Assembly (NCBI RefSeq): GCF_027213645.1
Contig: NZ_JAPWGL010000004.1
Span: forward strand, 310,001-374,000
Reading direction: 5' to 3'
Source: Pedobacter rhodius
GTDB taxonomy: Bacteria > Bacteroidota > Bacteroidia > Sphingobacteriales > Sphingobacteriaceae
Length of the DNA stretch: 64,000 nucleotides
The translations under genes were made by a program, and so were the position numbers. Every line of letters starts with the position of its first letter. Positions within the stretch are counted from its first letter, which is position 1. This document shows positions 26,461 through 34,727 of this stretch, piece by piece. Under the pieces are notes generated by a model. The model searched no databases. It was not told the origin of the DNA and saw only the letters and a list, made by a program, of their open reading frames with translations.

Positions 26461-27014
26461 TGAAAAAATTAAAAATAAATTCTCAACTCTTATTGCTGGC
26501 AGCTATCTTAATTGCGCTTGTCTTACTTTGTCTGTCTGCCAAAGTGAGATCAGTGTTAGCAATGGTCCTGCCGGTTGAAACTGAATGGTTCTTGTGGATA
26601 AATCAGCACCATAATGCATTCTGGGATACGATCATGTACTGGGCCAGTGATAAGCGTTTTTGGCTTCCTTTTTATGCCTTCATTATTTATTGCCTCTTCC
26701 AGAATTTCTGCAAAAAAATTTGGCAGGTTCTTATTACCATTGCGCTACTAGTTGCTAGTGCAGATCAGATTGCTTCAGGACTGATTAAAAACACCGTTAA
26801 GCGTCTACGCCCTTCCCATGAACCGAATCTAACTACGATCATTCATTTAAGTAAAGCAGGTGCGGGTGGGATGTATGGATGGCCATCCGCTCTTTCATCA
26901 CCTATCTTCAAAAGCATTCTTTCCGCTGGTTCGGCATTTACCGGATCATTGCCGGAGCAACGGTTCTTGTACTCATTTACTTTGGAATTATTCAATAACG
27001 GAAAATTAACATAA
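26460..27014 (+). pseudogene. PAP2-family phosphatase, C-terminally truncated and joined to a uppP tail
   Basis: The frame starts with GTG at 26460, right at the riboswitch hairpin. Residues 1-143 are a membrane phosphatase of the PAP2 superfamily: helices, FWDTIMYWASDK, the first catalytic motif K110-x6-R117-P118, and the start of the second motif (GGMYGWPS). The expected SSHA histidine motif and the third motif are missing. From about 26889 the amino acids become unrelated; in another frame the same DNA encodes the end of UppP (see 26882-26998). The gene is therefore a deletion fusion and should lack phosphatase activity. Translation may still matter for coupling to the EamA gene 4 bp downstream. 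Confidence 0.8.
26882..26998 (+). pseudogene. uppP: C-terminal remnant of undecaprenyl-diphosphatase (uppP/bacA)
   Basis: In the frame starting at 26882 the DNA encodes about 38 residues including [19 protein letters not shown], then a hydrophobic end and TAA at 26996-26998. This is the characteristic last helix of UppP (usual form FI-x-FL-x-KH-x-F-x-x-F-x-x-YRI). It lies inside the 3' part of the PAP2 frame but in a different phase. The junction is around GGCCATCC (26881-26888), which fits both genes. Confidence 0.75.
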
Positions 27015-27018
27015 AACT

Positions 27019-27432
27019 ATGTGGTGGATCTACGCGCTATTATCAGCTTTCTTTGCTTCCCTTACGGCCATCTTTGCAAAAGTCGGCGTAACCAATGTCA
27101 ATTCTGATTTGGCTACTGCCATACGAACGGTGGTAATACTGATTGTAGCCTGGGGGATCGTAATGGCCAGAGGCGAACTTAAAGGAATTACGGAACTGTC
27201 AAAGCATAACCTGCTATTTCTTTTTTTATCTGGCCTTGCCACCGGCTTGTCCTGGATATTCTACTACAAGGCTTTGCAGATCGGGAAAGTGTCCCAGGTC
27301 GCCCCTGTTGATAAGTTGAGTGTTGCCCTAACTATTATACTTGCAATGGTGTTCCTGAAAGAAGCTCTTACCCTGAAAGTATTCTTTGGTGCCCTGCTGA
27401 TCATTGGGGGAACACTGGTTTTGATCTTTTGA
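27019..27432 (+). CDS. Half-size EamA-family transporter
   Basis: A 137-residue membrane protein with about five hydrophobic helices and the EamA signatures FFASLTAIFAKVGV near the start and YYKALQIGKVSQVAPVDKLSVALT near 90-112. Full EamA proteins have ten helices, so this single-domain form should dimerise. It starts 4 bp after the fused PAP2 frame and lies 58 bp before enolase, in the fluoride-responsive operon. The substrate is unknown; similar half-size proteins are found in several fluoride and metal gene sets. Confidence 0.85.
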   Translation: MWWIYALLSAFFASLTAIFAKVGVTNVNSDLATAIRTVVILIVAWGIVMARGELKGITELSKHNLLFLFLSGLATGLSWIFYYKALQIGKVSQVAPVDKLSVALTIILAMVFLKEALTLKVFFGALLIIGGTLVLIF

Positions 27433-27490
27433 GAAACTCAATTATTTGTAAGCAACCGAAATACTAAAAATCAATATAAAACAAAAAACT

Positions 27491-28771
27491 ATGAAATTAA
27501 CTAAAATTCATGCCCGTGAAATTTTGGATTCCAGGGGCAATCCGACAGTAGAAGTAGAAGTCACTCTTAACGGAACAACAGCAAGGGGTATTTCTCCATC
27601 CGGGGCAAGTACGGGTGAAAAAGAAGCCGTAGAGCTTAGAGATGGTGATCCAGAGCGCTATAATGGTAAAGGCGTGGAAAAAGCAGTAAAAGGGATTAAC
27701 GTCGAAGTCGGCAAATCAGTCACCGGCTTATCCTTTGAGGGTCAGCAGGCCTTCGATGATCATATAATTGGTCTGGATGGAACCGAGAATAAATCAAGGC
27801 TCGGCGCAAATGCGATGCTTGCGGCCTCAATCGCCTTCGCCCGGGCTTCGGCCGTTGCAAAAGGGATTCCCTTGTATAGGCAGCTAGTGGAAAGGGAAGG
27901 TTACGTAATGCCCGTACCGTGCATGAATGTCATTAATGGGGGAAGGCATTCTGATAACAACATCGATTTTCAGGAATTTATGATTGCCCCTCATAACGCC
28001 CCCTCGTTTAAGGAAAGTATCCGTATGGGCGAAGCTGTTTTTCATTCCCTGAGAAGTCTGCTAAAAGCGAAAGGCTATTATACCGGAGTTGGTGACGAAG
28101 GTGGGTTTGCGCCAAATCTGAGTTCTAATGAGGAAGCCGTCCAAATCATCATGGAAGCGATACATATTGCCGGTTTTGCTCCAGGCAAGGATATTTCCCT
28201 TTGTCTTGACCCAGCGACCAGCGAAATGTGGAATAATGGAAAATATGAATTTTATAAAAGTTCTAAAGAACGGATCACAACAGATGAAATGATTGGCTTT
28301 TGGGAAGGATGGTTAAAAGAGTACCCAATTATCCTGTTGGAAGACGGGTTGGGCGAAAACGATTGGGAGGGATGGAAAAAGCTGACCAGCCTTTTGGGAG
28401 ACAAAGTGGAATTGGTTGGAGATGATATATTCTGCACCAACCCGAGTATTATCCAGCAGGGAATCGACCAGGGCATTGCAAACAGCGTACTGATTAAATT
28501 GAACCAGATCGGTACAGTTTCCGAAACGCTAAAGGCCGTAGAACTAGCCCAAAAAAACGGTTACAATTGCTTTATTTCTCACCGCAGTGGTGAAACTGAA
28601 GACACGACAATTGCGGATCTGGTTGTCGCTACCGGTGCGGGGCACATCAAAACAGGAAGTGGCTGCCGCTCTGAAAGGGTATCTAAATTTAACCAGTTGC
28701 TTCGGATAGAAGAAGAACTTGGTGATAGGGCATCATTTGCAGGAATCAATACTTTTTATAAAAAATTATAA
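27491..28771 (+). CDS. eno: Enolase
   Basis: A 426-residue enolase, normal length. It interconverts 2-phosphoglycerate and phosphoenolpyruvate. Recognisable elements are the flexible loop SGASTGEKEAVELRDGD, GVGDEGGFAPNL, the metal ligands in LCLDPATSEMW, LLEDGLGEND and GDD, the catalytic Lys in VLIKLNQIGTVSET and SHRSGETEDTTIADL. Enolase is the classical fluoride target, inhibited by fluoride plus phosphate. Position behind a fluoride riboswitch and before a CLC(F)-type channel suggests a supplementary, inducible enolase; whether this is the only copy in the genome cannot be seen. Confidence 0.97.
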   Translation: MKLTKIHAREILDSRGNPTVEVEVTLNGTTARGISPSGASTGEKEAVELRDGDPERYNGKGVEKAVKGINVEVGKSVTGLSFEGQQAFDDHIIGLDGTENKSRLGANAMLAASIAFARASAVAKGIPLYRQLVEREGYVMPVPCMNVINGGRHSDNNIDFQEFMIAPHNAPSFKESIRMGEAVFHSLRSLLKAKGYYTGVGDEGGFAPNLSSNEEAVQIIMEAIHIAGFAPGKDISLCLDPATSEMWNNGKYEFYKSSKERITTDEMIGFWEGWLKEYPIILLEDGLGENDWEGWKKLTSLLGDKVELVGDDIFCTNPSIIQQGIDQGIANSVLIKLNQIGTVSETLKAVELAQKNGYNCFISHRSGETEDTTIADLVVATGAGHIKTGSGCRSERVSKFNQLLRIEEELGDRASFAGINTFYKKL

Positions 28772-28789
28772 ATCAGCCGCTAACCTACA

Positions 28790-30082
28790 ATGAAACATAA
28801 TAAATTTTTATTTGAACACCTTTCGGTTTTTAAATATGCGGTTCGATGGACGCTGCTTATACTTCCTGTTGCCATTGCAATAGGAAGTATGGTTGCCTTG
28901 TTCCTTTGGCTGCTAGGCTGGGCCATTCACTTTCGCTTTCAGCATACCTGTCTCATTTTTCTGCTACCTTTAGCAGGTATTGTGATCCACCTGATTTATC
29001 AGTCAGTTGGTAGGTCCTCAGAAAAAGGAAATAACCTGATCATGGATGAAATCCATAGGCCGGGTGGTGGAGTGCCCAGGCAGATGGCGCCAGTAATCTT
29101 AATAACTACAGTGATTACCCATTTGTTTGGCGGATCGGCTGGAAGAGAGGGAACCGCGGTACAAATCGGAGGAAGCATCGCAGGAATGTTTAGCCGCTGG
29201 TTTAAGCTAAATGAGGTAGACACCAAGATGCTCCTTACCGCGGGAATTGCAGCCGGGTTTGGGGCGGTGTTCGGAACACCGCTCACCGGTGCCATATTTG
29301 CAATGGAAGTTCTGGCCATTGGAAGAATAGAGTACAAGGCTTTACTTCCCGCATTAATTGCCAGCGTGCTTGGTGATCTTACTGTCTCTGCCTGGGGCAT
29401 CCATCATACCGCTTATCACATCGATCTCATAGAGAAAAGTGCCTACTTTCTATCTGAATACCTGCCGGTAAACCTACTCCTGCTTAGTAAGGTTATTCTA
29501 GCATCCACATTGTTTGGTCTGGCCAGCTACCTGTTTGCTGTAATGGTGCATGAGATCAAGGCCTTTTTTTCTAAAGTATGTAAGATCCAGTGGCTTATTC
29601 CTGTTATCGGTGGTCTGATTATTATAGGCTTGACTTACGCCATCGGGAAACCGGATTACTTAAGTTTGGGCGTGGATAGCGAATACCAAGGAGCCGTTAC
29701 AATTCCCTCTGCTTTTCAGCCTGGTGGAGCAGATACTTGGAGCTGGTTATGGAAGACCATTTACACAACTTTAACATTAGGAACTGGATTTAAAGGTGGT
29801 GAGGTAACGCCTTTGTTTTATATTGGCGCAACATTAGGCAATGCACTTTCGACCTTATTAAATGCTCCAGTTAGTTTGTTTGCTGCCCTTGGATTTATTG
29901 CTGTTTTTGCTGGTGCAACGAATACACCCCTTGCCTGTACGATTATGGGTATAGAACTTTTTGGTAGTGAATACACCATGTTTTTTGCGGTAGCCTGTTT
30001 TACAGCCTATTTTTTCAGTGGCCATTCAGGTATATATTCTTCACAGCGTATTGCGGTACCCAAAATATTTACGGGAACATAA
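28790..30082 (+). CDS. CLC-family channel/antiporter, fluoride (CLC-F) type
   Basis: A 430-residue protein with about ten to twelve membrane segments. The anion-path motif reads GSAGREGT (about 115-122); the Thr after GREG, in place of the Pro of chloride CLCs, is a hallmark of the fluoride-exporting CLC(F) branch. A second signature, GTGFKGGEVTPLFYIGA, lies near 335-352. CLC(F) proteins exchange F- for H+ and keep cytoplasmic fluoride low. It is 18 bp after enolase and last in the riboswitch-controlled operon, which supports the fluoride reading. Confidence 0.9.
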   Translation: MKHNKFLFEHLSVFKYAVRWTLLILPVAIAIGSMVALFLWLLGWAIHFRFQHTCLIFLLPLAGIVIHLIYQSVGRSSEKGNNLIMDEIHRPGGGVPRQMAPVILITTVITHLFGGSAGREGTAVQIGGSIAGMFSRWFKLNEVDTKMLLTAGIAAGFGAVFGTPLTGAIFAMEVLAIGRIEYKALLPALIASVLGDLTVSAWGIHHTAYHIDLIEKSAYFLSEYLPVNLLLLSKVILASTLFGLASYLFAVMVHEIKAFFSKVCKIQWLIPVIGGLIIIGLTYAIGKPDYLSLGVDSEYQGAVTIPSAFQPGGADTWSWLWKTIYTTLTLGTGFKGGEVTPLFYIGATLGNALSTLLNAPVSLFAALGFIAVFAGATNTPLACTIMGIELFGSEYTMFFAVACFTAYFFSGHSGIYSSQRIAVPKIFTGT

Positions 30083-30242
30083 AATATTGACTTATCCTGT
30101 TCCTGTGGATTATCATAAAGAGGTGAAATTTTTATAAGATCCTTGACCAATGCAATCAGCAATTTATATCAAAAAACAACGCTATATCGACCGCTTTCCT
30201 TCCTCTCTTTTCTAAAGCATCAAGTACAGATGATTTAACTGC

Positions 30243-30632
30243 CTATGTTGTTTTAATAAGGTAGAGCAGTAAAAGTATACTAGCTATGAAAACTAAAGCG
30301 GTTAAAACTTTAACAAAAAGTGTTGAATGGTAATACACCCCCTGATTCAATTGTTCTTTCGTTGAATTATATCTTAAGTAAGAACAAATGATAGTAATTG
30401 CTCCCAGGGCAACTAGAAAAATCCCGATAATGCGGGAATCTCCGGTTTGGTGCAGGGGCACTTTACTCCCCAGTGCGGCACTGATCTGCTTGATAAATAG
30501 CGAGAATTTCATCACCACGAAGCCAAATCCCATGATACCAATACTGGTTCTGATCCAGGCCAAAAATGTTCTTTCATTAGCCAAATGGTCTCCTGCATGC
30601 TGTTTGGTGTTTTCCTGATCTTGAATTTTCAT
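30243..30632 (-). CDS. DUF202 (YidH-type) membrane protein, copy 2
   Basis: About 129 residues from ATG at 30632, which aligns with copy 1 at 16542; an in-frame extension to 30671 is less likely. It has the DHLANERTFLAWIRTSIG motif and three helices, and is very similar to copy 1 through most of its length. Function is unknown. It sits at the edge of sulfur module B just as copy 1 sits at the edge of module A, converging with the CLC gene and 40 bp downstream of the UDG-like gene. Confidence 0.88.
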   Translation of the reverse strand: MKIQDQENTKQHAGDHLANERTFLAWIRTSIGIMGFGFVVMKFSLFIKQISAALGSKVPLHQTGDSRIIGIFLVALGAITIICSYLRYNSTKEQLNQGVYYHSTLFVKVLTALVFIASILLLLYLIKTT

Positions 30633-30672
30633 CTTGTTCTGTATCGGTATATTACAGCAATATATTTGCATG

Positions 30673-31179
30673 TTATGTCAATATCGATGCCAGTTTGGAG
30701 ATGATAACCCTGGTATCCCGGATGCAAGTAAGCCTGTTTGATTCAGTGCCGGCAGGATAGCAGGTAACTGCAATTTCTTCGATAAACGATAAGCCTGATA
30801 GGTCAATAGATTCTTTAACCTCTTGTTCAATGCTTTTCATTAGGATCATGATTAATCGGGGTTGATATGTTCTGATTTTATGAGCTAATTGCTCTATTCC
30901 CCCCTGCCTCTGGTTTTTTCTGATTTTAACTGACGATTTATCAATAGGTGTACAAGTTAGATGTTCCAAAAAGCATCCCGTGCCTTTAAAGAACTGCAAA
31001 AAATCTTCTACAGATTTAAAATCGCCAAATACCTCACTAAATGCAAGATAAATTGTTCGAAACAGATTAGTATTTCCCAGGTAAAAATGTTTATCGTCAC
31101 CTCCAGGAGCTTCAGAAACAAAGAGCAGCAGCACTTTAGCTGGCTGATATTGCCTCGAAATTTCGGTAACACTATACAT
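30673..31179 (-). CDS. Unassigned protein with uracil-DNA-glycosylase-like features
   Basis: About 168 residues from ATG at 31179, which overlaps the stop of the LysR gene by 8 bp (31172-31179) and so is preferred over the 20-residue longer frame. It contains LLLFVSEAPGGDDKHFYL near 16-33 and FLEHLTCTPIDKSS near 80-93, which loosely recall UDG-superfamily proteins, but the match is weak. There is no signal peptide or membrane segment. Coupling to the LysR regulator suggests a job linked to module B or simply co-transcription. Confidence 0.55.
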   Translation of the reverse strand: MYSVTEISRQYQPAKVLLLFVSEAPGGDDKHFYLGNTNLFRTIYLAFSEVFGDFKSVEDFLQFFKGTGCFLEHLTCTPIDKSSVKIRKNQRQGGIEQLAHKIRTYQPRLIMILMKSIEQEVKESIDLSGLSFIEEIAVTCYPAGTESNRLTCIRDTRVIISKLASILT

Positions 31180-32071
31180 TATAGTTGTAGCTTTTAGCGA
31201 AGCGCATAAATAGTTCCGCCAGAGCGTCCTGCTGACCATGAAGCTGAATGAAATGAAACGGCCTTTCGATAACCATATCCTTGATATCTATGATGCGGCA
31301 TTCATTATTCTTGAGCTCTTTCAATATGGAGTGGATAGATAAAAAAGCCAGGCATTTGCTGTGAATCAAATAGGATTTAATGCTTTCGGTACTACCTAAC
31401 TGCATTTCTATATTTAAGTCCCCCACCTTTATCTGGTGTGCTTTTAAAGCATATGCAATAACATCTAGTGTACCAGAACCAGGTTCACGAAGTAATAAAT
31501 CATAATCCTTCAACTCATTCGGTTTGATCATTTCCTTTTTCATGGCATAATTGTGACCAGAACACACCAGCACCAGCTCGTCTTTTAGATATTGTTCGTA
31601 TTTAATCTGTGGGTTCCGGGAGATGCCTTCAATGATTCCAAAATCTATTTCCTTAGCAATCAAACGCTGCTCTACATCTTCTGTGTTTCCGGTAACCAGT
31701 TGAATTTGTATATCCTTAAACTTATTGTGAAACTGTGCCAATACAGGTGGAATGATATATTGTGCCACAGTACTGCTGGCACCAATCCTCAATATTCCTT
31801 TATGCTGTTTAGTAAGTAGATTCATATCATATTCCAGTTCCCGGTAAGTTCCAAAAATCTGTTCTGCGTAATGCAACAATAATTCGCCGGCTGGGGTGAG
31901 GCTGATTTTTTTGTTTCCACTGCGTTCAAATAATGACATTTTGAACTCCTGCTCTAATTCTTTAATGTGTTTGGTTACAGCAGGCTGACTGATAAATAAC
32001 TCTGCCGAGGCCTTTGTAAAATTCAGCCTTTTAGCGACAGCATAAAATACTTGCAAACGGAAATCTATCAT
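31172..32071 (-). CDS. LysR-family transcriptional regulator of sulfur module B
   Basis: About 299 residues from ATG at 32071, where the winged helix starts at once (MIDFRLQVFYAVAKRLNFTK). Helix-turn-helix: ASAELFISQPAVTKHIKELE (about 20-39). The C-terminal co-inducer domain follows (about 90-290). It resembles the CysL/CbbR/YeiE branch, whose members sense sulfite, sulfur or carbon metabolites. It is divergent from the TsdA-like cytochrome gene, with ATAAC/GTTAT half-sites between them. The same half-site pattern occurs upstream of yeiH, as in enterobacteria where YeiE controls yeiH. Regulation of module B is inference. Confidence 0.9.
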   Translation of the reverse strand: MIDFRLQVFYAVAKRLNFTKASAELFISQPAVTKHIKELEQEFKMSLFERSGNKKISLTPAGELLLHYAEQIFGTYRELEYDMNLLTKQHKGILRIGASSTVAQYIIPPVLAQFHNKFKDIQIQLVTGNTEDVEQRLIAKEIDFGIIEGISRNPQIKYEQYLKDELVLVCSGHNYAMKKEMIKPNELKDYDLLLREPGSGTLDVIAYALKAHQIKVGDLNIEMQLGSTESIKSYLIHSKCLAFLSIHSILKELKNNECRIIDIKDMVIERPFHFIQLHGQQDALAELFMRFAKSYNYNV

Positions 32072-32130
32072 ACACGGTTTTAGTAGATAACCTAAGATAC
32101 AAACAATTTGTTTCAACGGGTACTGACATC

Positions 32131-32155
32131 ATAACCTTACGTTATCATCAATAAC
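32131..32155 (+). promoter_or_regulatory. Candidate LysR operator upstream of TsdA-like gene
   Basis: Three half-sites spaced by five bases: ATAAC-cttac-GTTAT-catca-ATAAC. Each neighbouring pair is an inverted repeat and contains the T-N11-A core of LysR operators. The array lies about 47-71 bp before the expected start of the cytochrome transcript and 60-84 bp before the lysR start codon, so it can serve both directions. Confidence 0.7.
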
Positions 32156-32188
32156 TTTTTATGCTTTTTCTGATGAGTAGAATAAATG

Positions 32189-32196
32189 CACATTTG
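32189..32196 (+). promoter_or_regulatory. -7 box of TsdA-like copy 2 operon
   Basis: CACATTTG differs from TAnnTTTG only in its first base. It lies 33 bp after the LysR half-site array and 19 bp before the ATG at 32216. No -33 TTTG box is evident, consistent with activator dependence. Confidence 0.5.
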
Positions 32197-32215
32197 TAAC
32201 AGAAAAATATTGGTT

Positions 32216-33301
32216 ATGAATAAGGAATCAACAGAAAAAGAAATCAGACAAGCACTTATATATACAGCCAGGACAACGGCTATCATTGCGTTTCTATTTG
32301 TTGCTTGTGGAACCATTTTCATCTGCACTTTATTTTTTAATGGGCAGCCAGATGTAGTGACAGCAAAAACCAAACAGGATGTGGAAACCGGTATAGCTGC
32401 TGTTAACGTCAAAAGCCAGGTTGTACCTGCTGATGCCTGGAAAGCGCCTGATGAAAATACGATTCCGGCGGACACCAAGTACGGCCAGATGATCAGGTAT
32501 GGCAAAGAATTAATAGCACATACGAGCAAATATTTTGGGCCAAATGGATCCATAGCCCGTATTACAAATGGTATGAATTGTCAGAATTGTCACCTCGAGG
32601 GTGGAACCAAACTGTTCGGAAATAATTATGCTGGTTTTATTTCCAGTTTTCCTAAAATGAGTGGCAGATCAGGAAAGGTTGAACCTGCATCGGCACGTAT
32701 TGCAGAGTGCTTCAATCGAAGTCTTGCAGGCAAAGTACCAGACGAATCTAGTAAAGAGATACAGGCAATGCTGGCTTATATGAAATGGCTTGGAACAGGT
32801 GTAAAAAAAGGGGAGAAAGTGTTTGGAACGGGAACCGAAAAATTAAAATTCCTGGATAGGGCAGCGAATGTCAAACATGGAGCGATTTTATATACCAGTA
32901 AATGTCAAAGTTGTCATGGTGCAAATGGTGAGGGAATACTCGATGAAGACAAACTAACTTATGTTTATCCGCCATTATGGGGCAAACACAGCTACAATGA
33001 TGGCGCAGGGATGTATAGACTCAGTAACTTTGCGGGGTTCGTAAAGAACAATATGCCATATGGTGCCAGATATGGAGATGCGCAGTTAAGTGATGAGGAG
33101 GCCTGGGATCTCGCTGCTTTTGTGAACTCACAGCCAAGACCACATAAAGATCAGGGAAAAGATTACCCTGATTTGTTAAAAAAACCTTTTGATGCGCCAT
33201 ACGGACCATATGCCGACAAATTTTCTGAAAATCAACATAAGTATGGTCCATTTGCACCAATTGTAACCTCCGAAAAACAAGTAAAACTAACAACTAAATA
33301 A
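32216..33301 (+). CDS. TsdA-like dihaem cytochrome c (thiosulfate dehydrogenase family), copy 2
   Basis: About 361 residues from ATG at 32216, placed after the predicted transcription start; the frame could extend to 32186 but that would precede it. A membrane anchor (about 18-40) leads to a periplasmic dihaem region: C122-QNC125-H126 (NCQNCHLEGG) and C230-QSC233-H234. AECFNRS (Cys165), SFPKMSGRSG and NNMPYGARY match TsdA distal-ligand contexts. Expected reaction: thiosulfate to tetrathionate or the reverse. It resembles copy 1 strongly in the haem regions. DsrE copy 2 lies 19 bp downstream. Confidence 0.85.
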   Translation: MNKESTEKEIRQALIYTARTTAIIAFLFVACGTIFICTLFFNGQPDVVTAKTKQDVETGIAAVNVKSQVVPADAWKAPDENTIPADTKYGQMIRYGKELIAHTSKYFGPNGSIARITNGMNCQNCHLEGGTKLFGNNYAGFISSFPKMSGRSGKVEPASARIAECFNRSLAGKVPDESSKEIQAMLAYMKWLGTGVKKGEKVFGTGTEKLKFLDRAANVKHGAILYTSKCQSCHGANGEGILDEDKLTYVYPPLWGKHSYNDGAGMYRLSNFAGFVKNNMPYGARYGDAQLSDEEAWDLAAFVNSQPRPHKDQGKDYPDLLKKPFDAPYGPYADKFSENQHKYGPFAPIVTSEKQVKLTTK

Positions 33302-33320
33302 ATCATCAAAATCTAAAATC

Positions 33321-33776
33321 ATGAAAAAAATAACCTTAATCTGTACATTATTTTTGCTGATCGCAGCAACCTCGGCCACTTTTGCCCAAGCTACACCTGC
33401 TAATTTTACAGGGGCAAAAGCCACCCTGAAAAATTATAAGGCACTGTATGTAATCAATAACGGTGATGAGAAAAAGATTGCAGGAACACTTCGAAACCTA
33501 AAAAATGCACTCGACGATCCCAGGTTAAAAGGGAAAATCAATGCAGAACTTATTGCCTTTGGAGATGGCGTAGCTGTTTACCAGAAGAACGGATCTTTTG
33601 AAAAAACATTGTTAGAACTGCAATCCAGAGGAGTAATTCTTGCACAATGTGAAAATACCGTCAGAGAAAGGAAAATCGAAAAAAATACCTTATTTGATTT
33701 TATCAGTTATGTACCCAGCGGCAATGGTGAAATCATCATCCGTCAATATCAGGGATGGGCAGTTGTACATCCTTAA
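33321..33776 (+). CDS. Secreted DsrE-family protein, copy 2
   Basis: A 151-residue protein, the same length as copy 1, with a signal peptide (about 1-23, ending TFAQ). It shares ELIAFGDGVAVY and VILAQC110ENTVRERKI, with the single conserved Cys110 at the same residue number as in copy 1. The final FISYVPSGNGEIIIR is also common to both. It should act in the periplasm with the cytochrome encoded just upstream, perhaps carrying sulfane sulfur on Cys110. The next gene, an orphan binding protein, follows after 19 bp. Confidence 0.85.
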   Translation: MKKITLICTLFLLIAATSATFAQATPANFTGAKATLKNYKALYVINNGDEKKIAGTLRNLKNALDDPRLKGKINAELIAFGDGVAVYQKNGSFEKTLLELQSRGVILAQCENTVRERKIEKNTLFDFISYVPSGNGEIIIRQYQGWAVVHP

Positions 33777-33795
33777 ACCAAATAATTAGAAAATC

Positions 33796-34716
33796 ATGAA
33801 ATATATAAATCACACCTTTTTAGCCACAGTTGCATTTTTATTGCTTTGTGGAAATGTTAAGGCCCAGGATCATCGCTTTGATCCGCCCTGGAATACTCCA
33901 CCTGAAAGTAAAGTTCAGTTCACAGTACCTGGAGTAGACAATGTGCCTGATCTTTTTGGAGACATTAATGATCCCCAACTGGTGGTTTTCTTTGCCGGTA
34001 ACCAGTTTATGTGCATTGACGAATTAATTGCAGCCTTTAAAAAGTCATATCCACATTATCAGCGGGTATTTGCCGAAACGCTTCCCCCAGGCATTTTAGC
34101 CCAACAAATAAAAACCGGTAGCATTGTGGTGGGCAACATGAGAATTACCTTAAAGCCGGATGTTTATACAGCTGGTAAGAACCGGATAGACATGACCCCT
34201 GAATGGTTTAGCAAAACGACTTTATATGCTAGAAACAGGTTGGCAATCATGGTCCAAAAGGGAAATCCGAAGGCATTGAAGTCACTCAAAGATTTAGCAA
34301 ATAAAGAGCTGAGGATCAGTATGCCCAATCCAGAGAATGAAGGGATCGGTAAACGTATTGAAGAAGCCTATGTGAAAGCTGGAGGGGAAACATTAAAATC
34401 TACCATCATGGAAGATAAAGTTAAAGATAAGACTACTTATCTTACCATGATCCATCATCGCCAATCACCAATGAGGATCCTATACAACGAAAGTGACGCC
34501 GCTCCAGTATGGTATACTGAGGCCTACTATCAGAAAATGATTGGCCATCCTGTTGAGCTCATTGAAATTCCTGAAAAAGAGAATATCCATGCGCAATATA
34601 TAGCGGGACAGTTAAAAGATGCGCCACATCCGGCCGCTGCAAAAGATTTTATGGATTTTTTGATCAGTCCGCAGGCTGCTGCCATCTACAAAAAGTTTGG
34701 TTTTGATTTACCTTAA
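33796..34716 (+). CDS. Orphan periplasmic substrate-binding protein (ModA/PBP-II-like), first of pair
   Basis: A 306-residue protein with signal peptide (about 1-23) and type II periplasmic-binding fold resembling molybdate-binding ModA: VVFFAGNQFMCIDELIAAFKK (about 55-75), KTGSIVVGNMRI, a domain-crossing LAIMVQKGNPKALKSLKDL segment and the C-terminal AAKDFMDFLISPQAAAIYKKFGF typical of the family. No ABC permease or ATPase gene lies anywhere in the module, so import is unlikely unless distant genes supply it. It lies 19 bp after DsrE and 11 bp before a second binding protein. A role in binding a sulfur oxyanion or delivering molybdate for the Mo enzyme at 38672 is speculative. Confidence 0.85.
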   Translation: MKYINHTFLATVAFLLLCGNVKAQDHRFDPPWNTPPESKVQFTVPGVDNVPDLFGDINDPQLVVFFAGNQFMCIDELIAAFKKSYPHYQRVFAETLPPGILAQQIKTGSIVVGNMRITLKPDVYTAGKNRIDMTPEWFSKTTLYARNRLAIMVQKGNPKALKSLKDLANKELRISMPNPENEGIGKRIEEAYVKAGGETLKSTIMEDKVKDKTTYLTMIHHRQSPMRILYNESDAAPVWYTEAYYQKMIGHPVELIEIPEKENIHAQYIAGQLKDAPHPAAAKDFMDFLISPQAAAIYKKFGFDLP

Positions 34717-34727
34717 ACATAAACACA

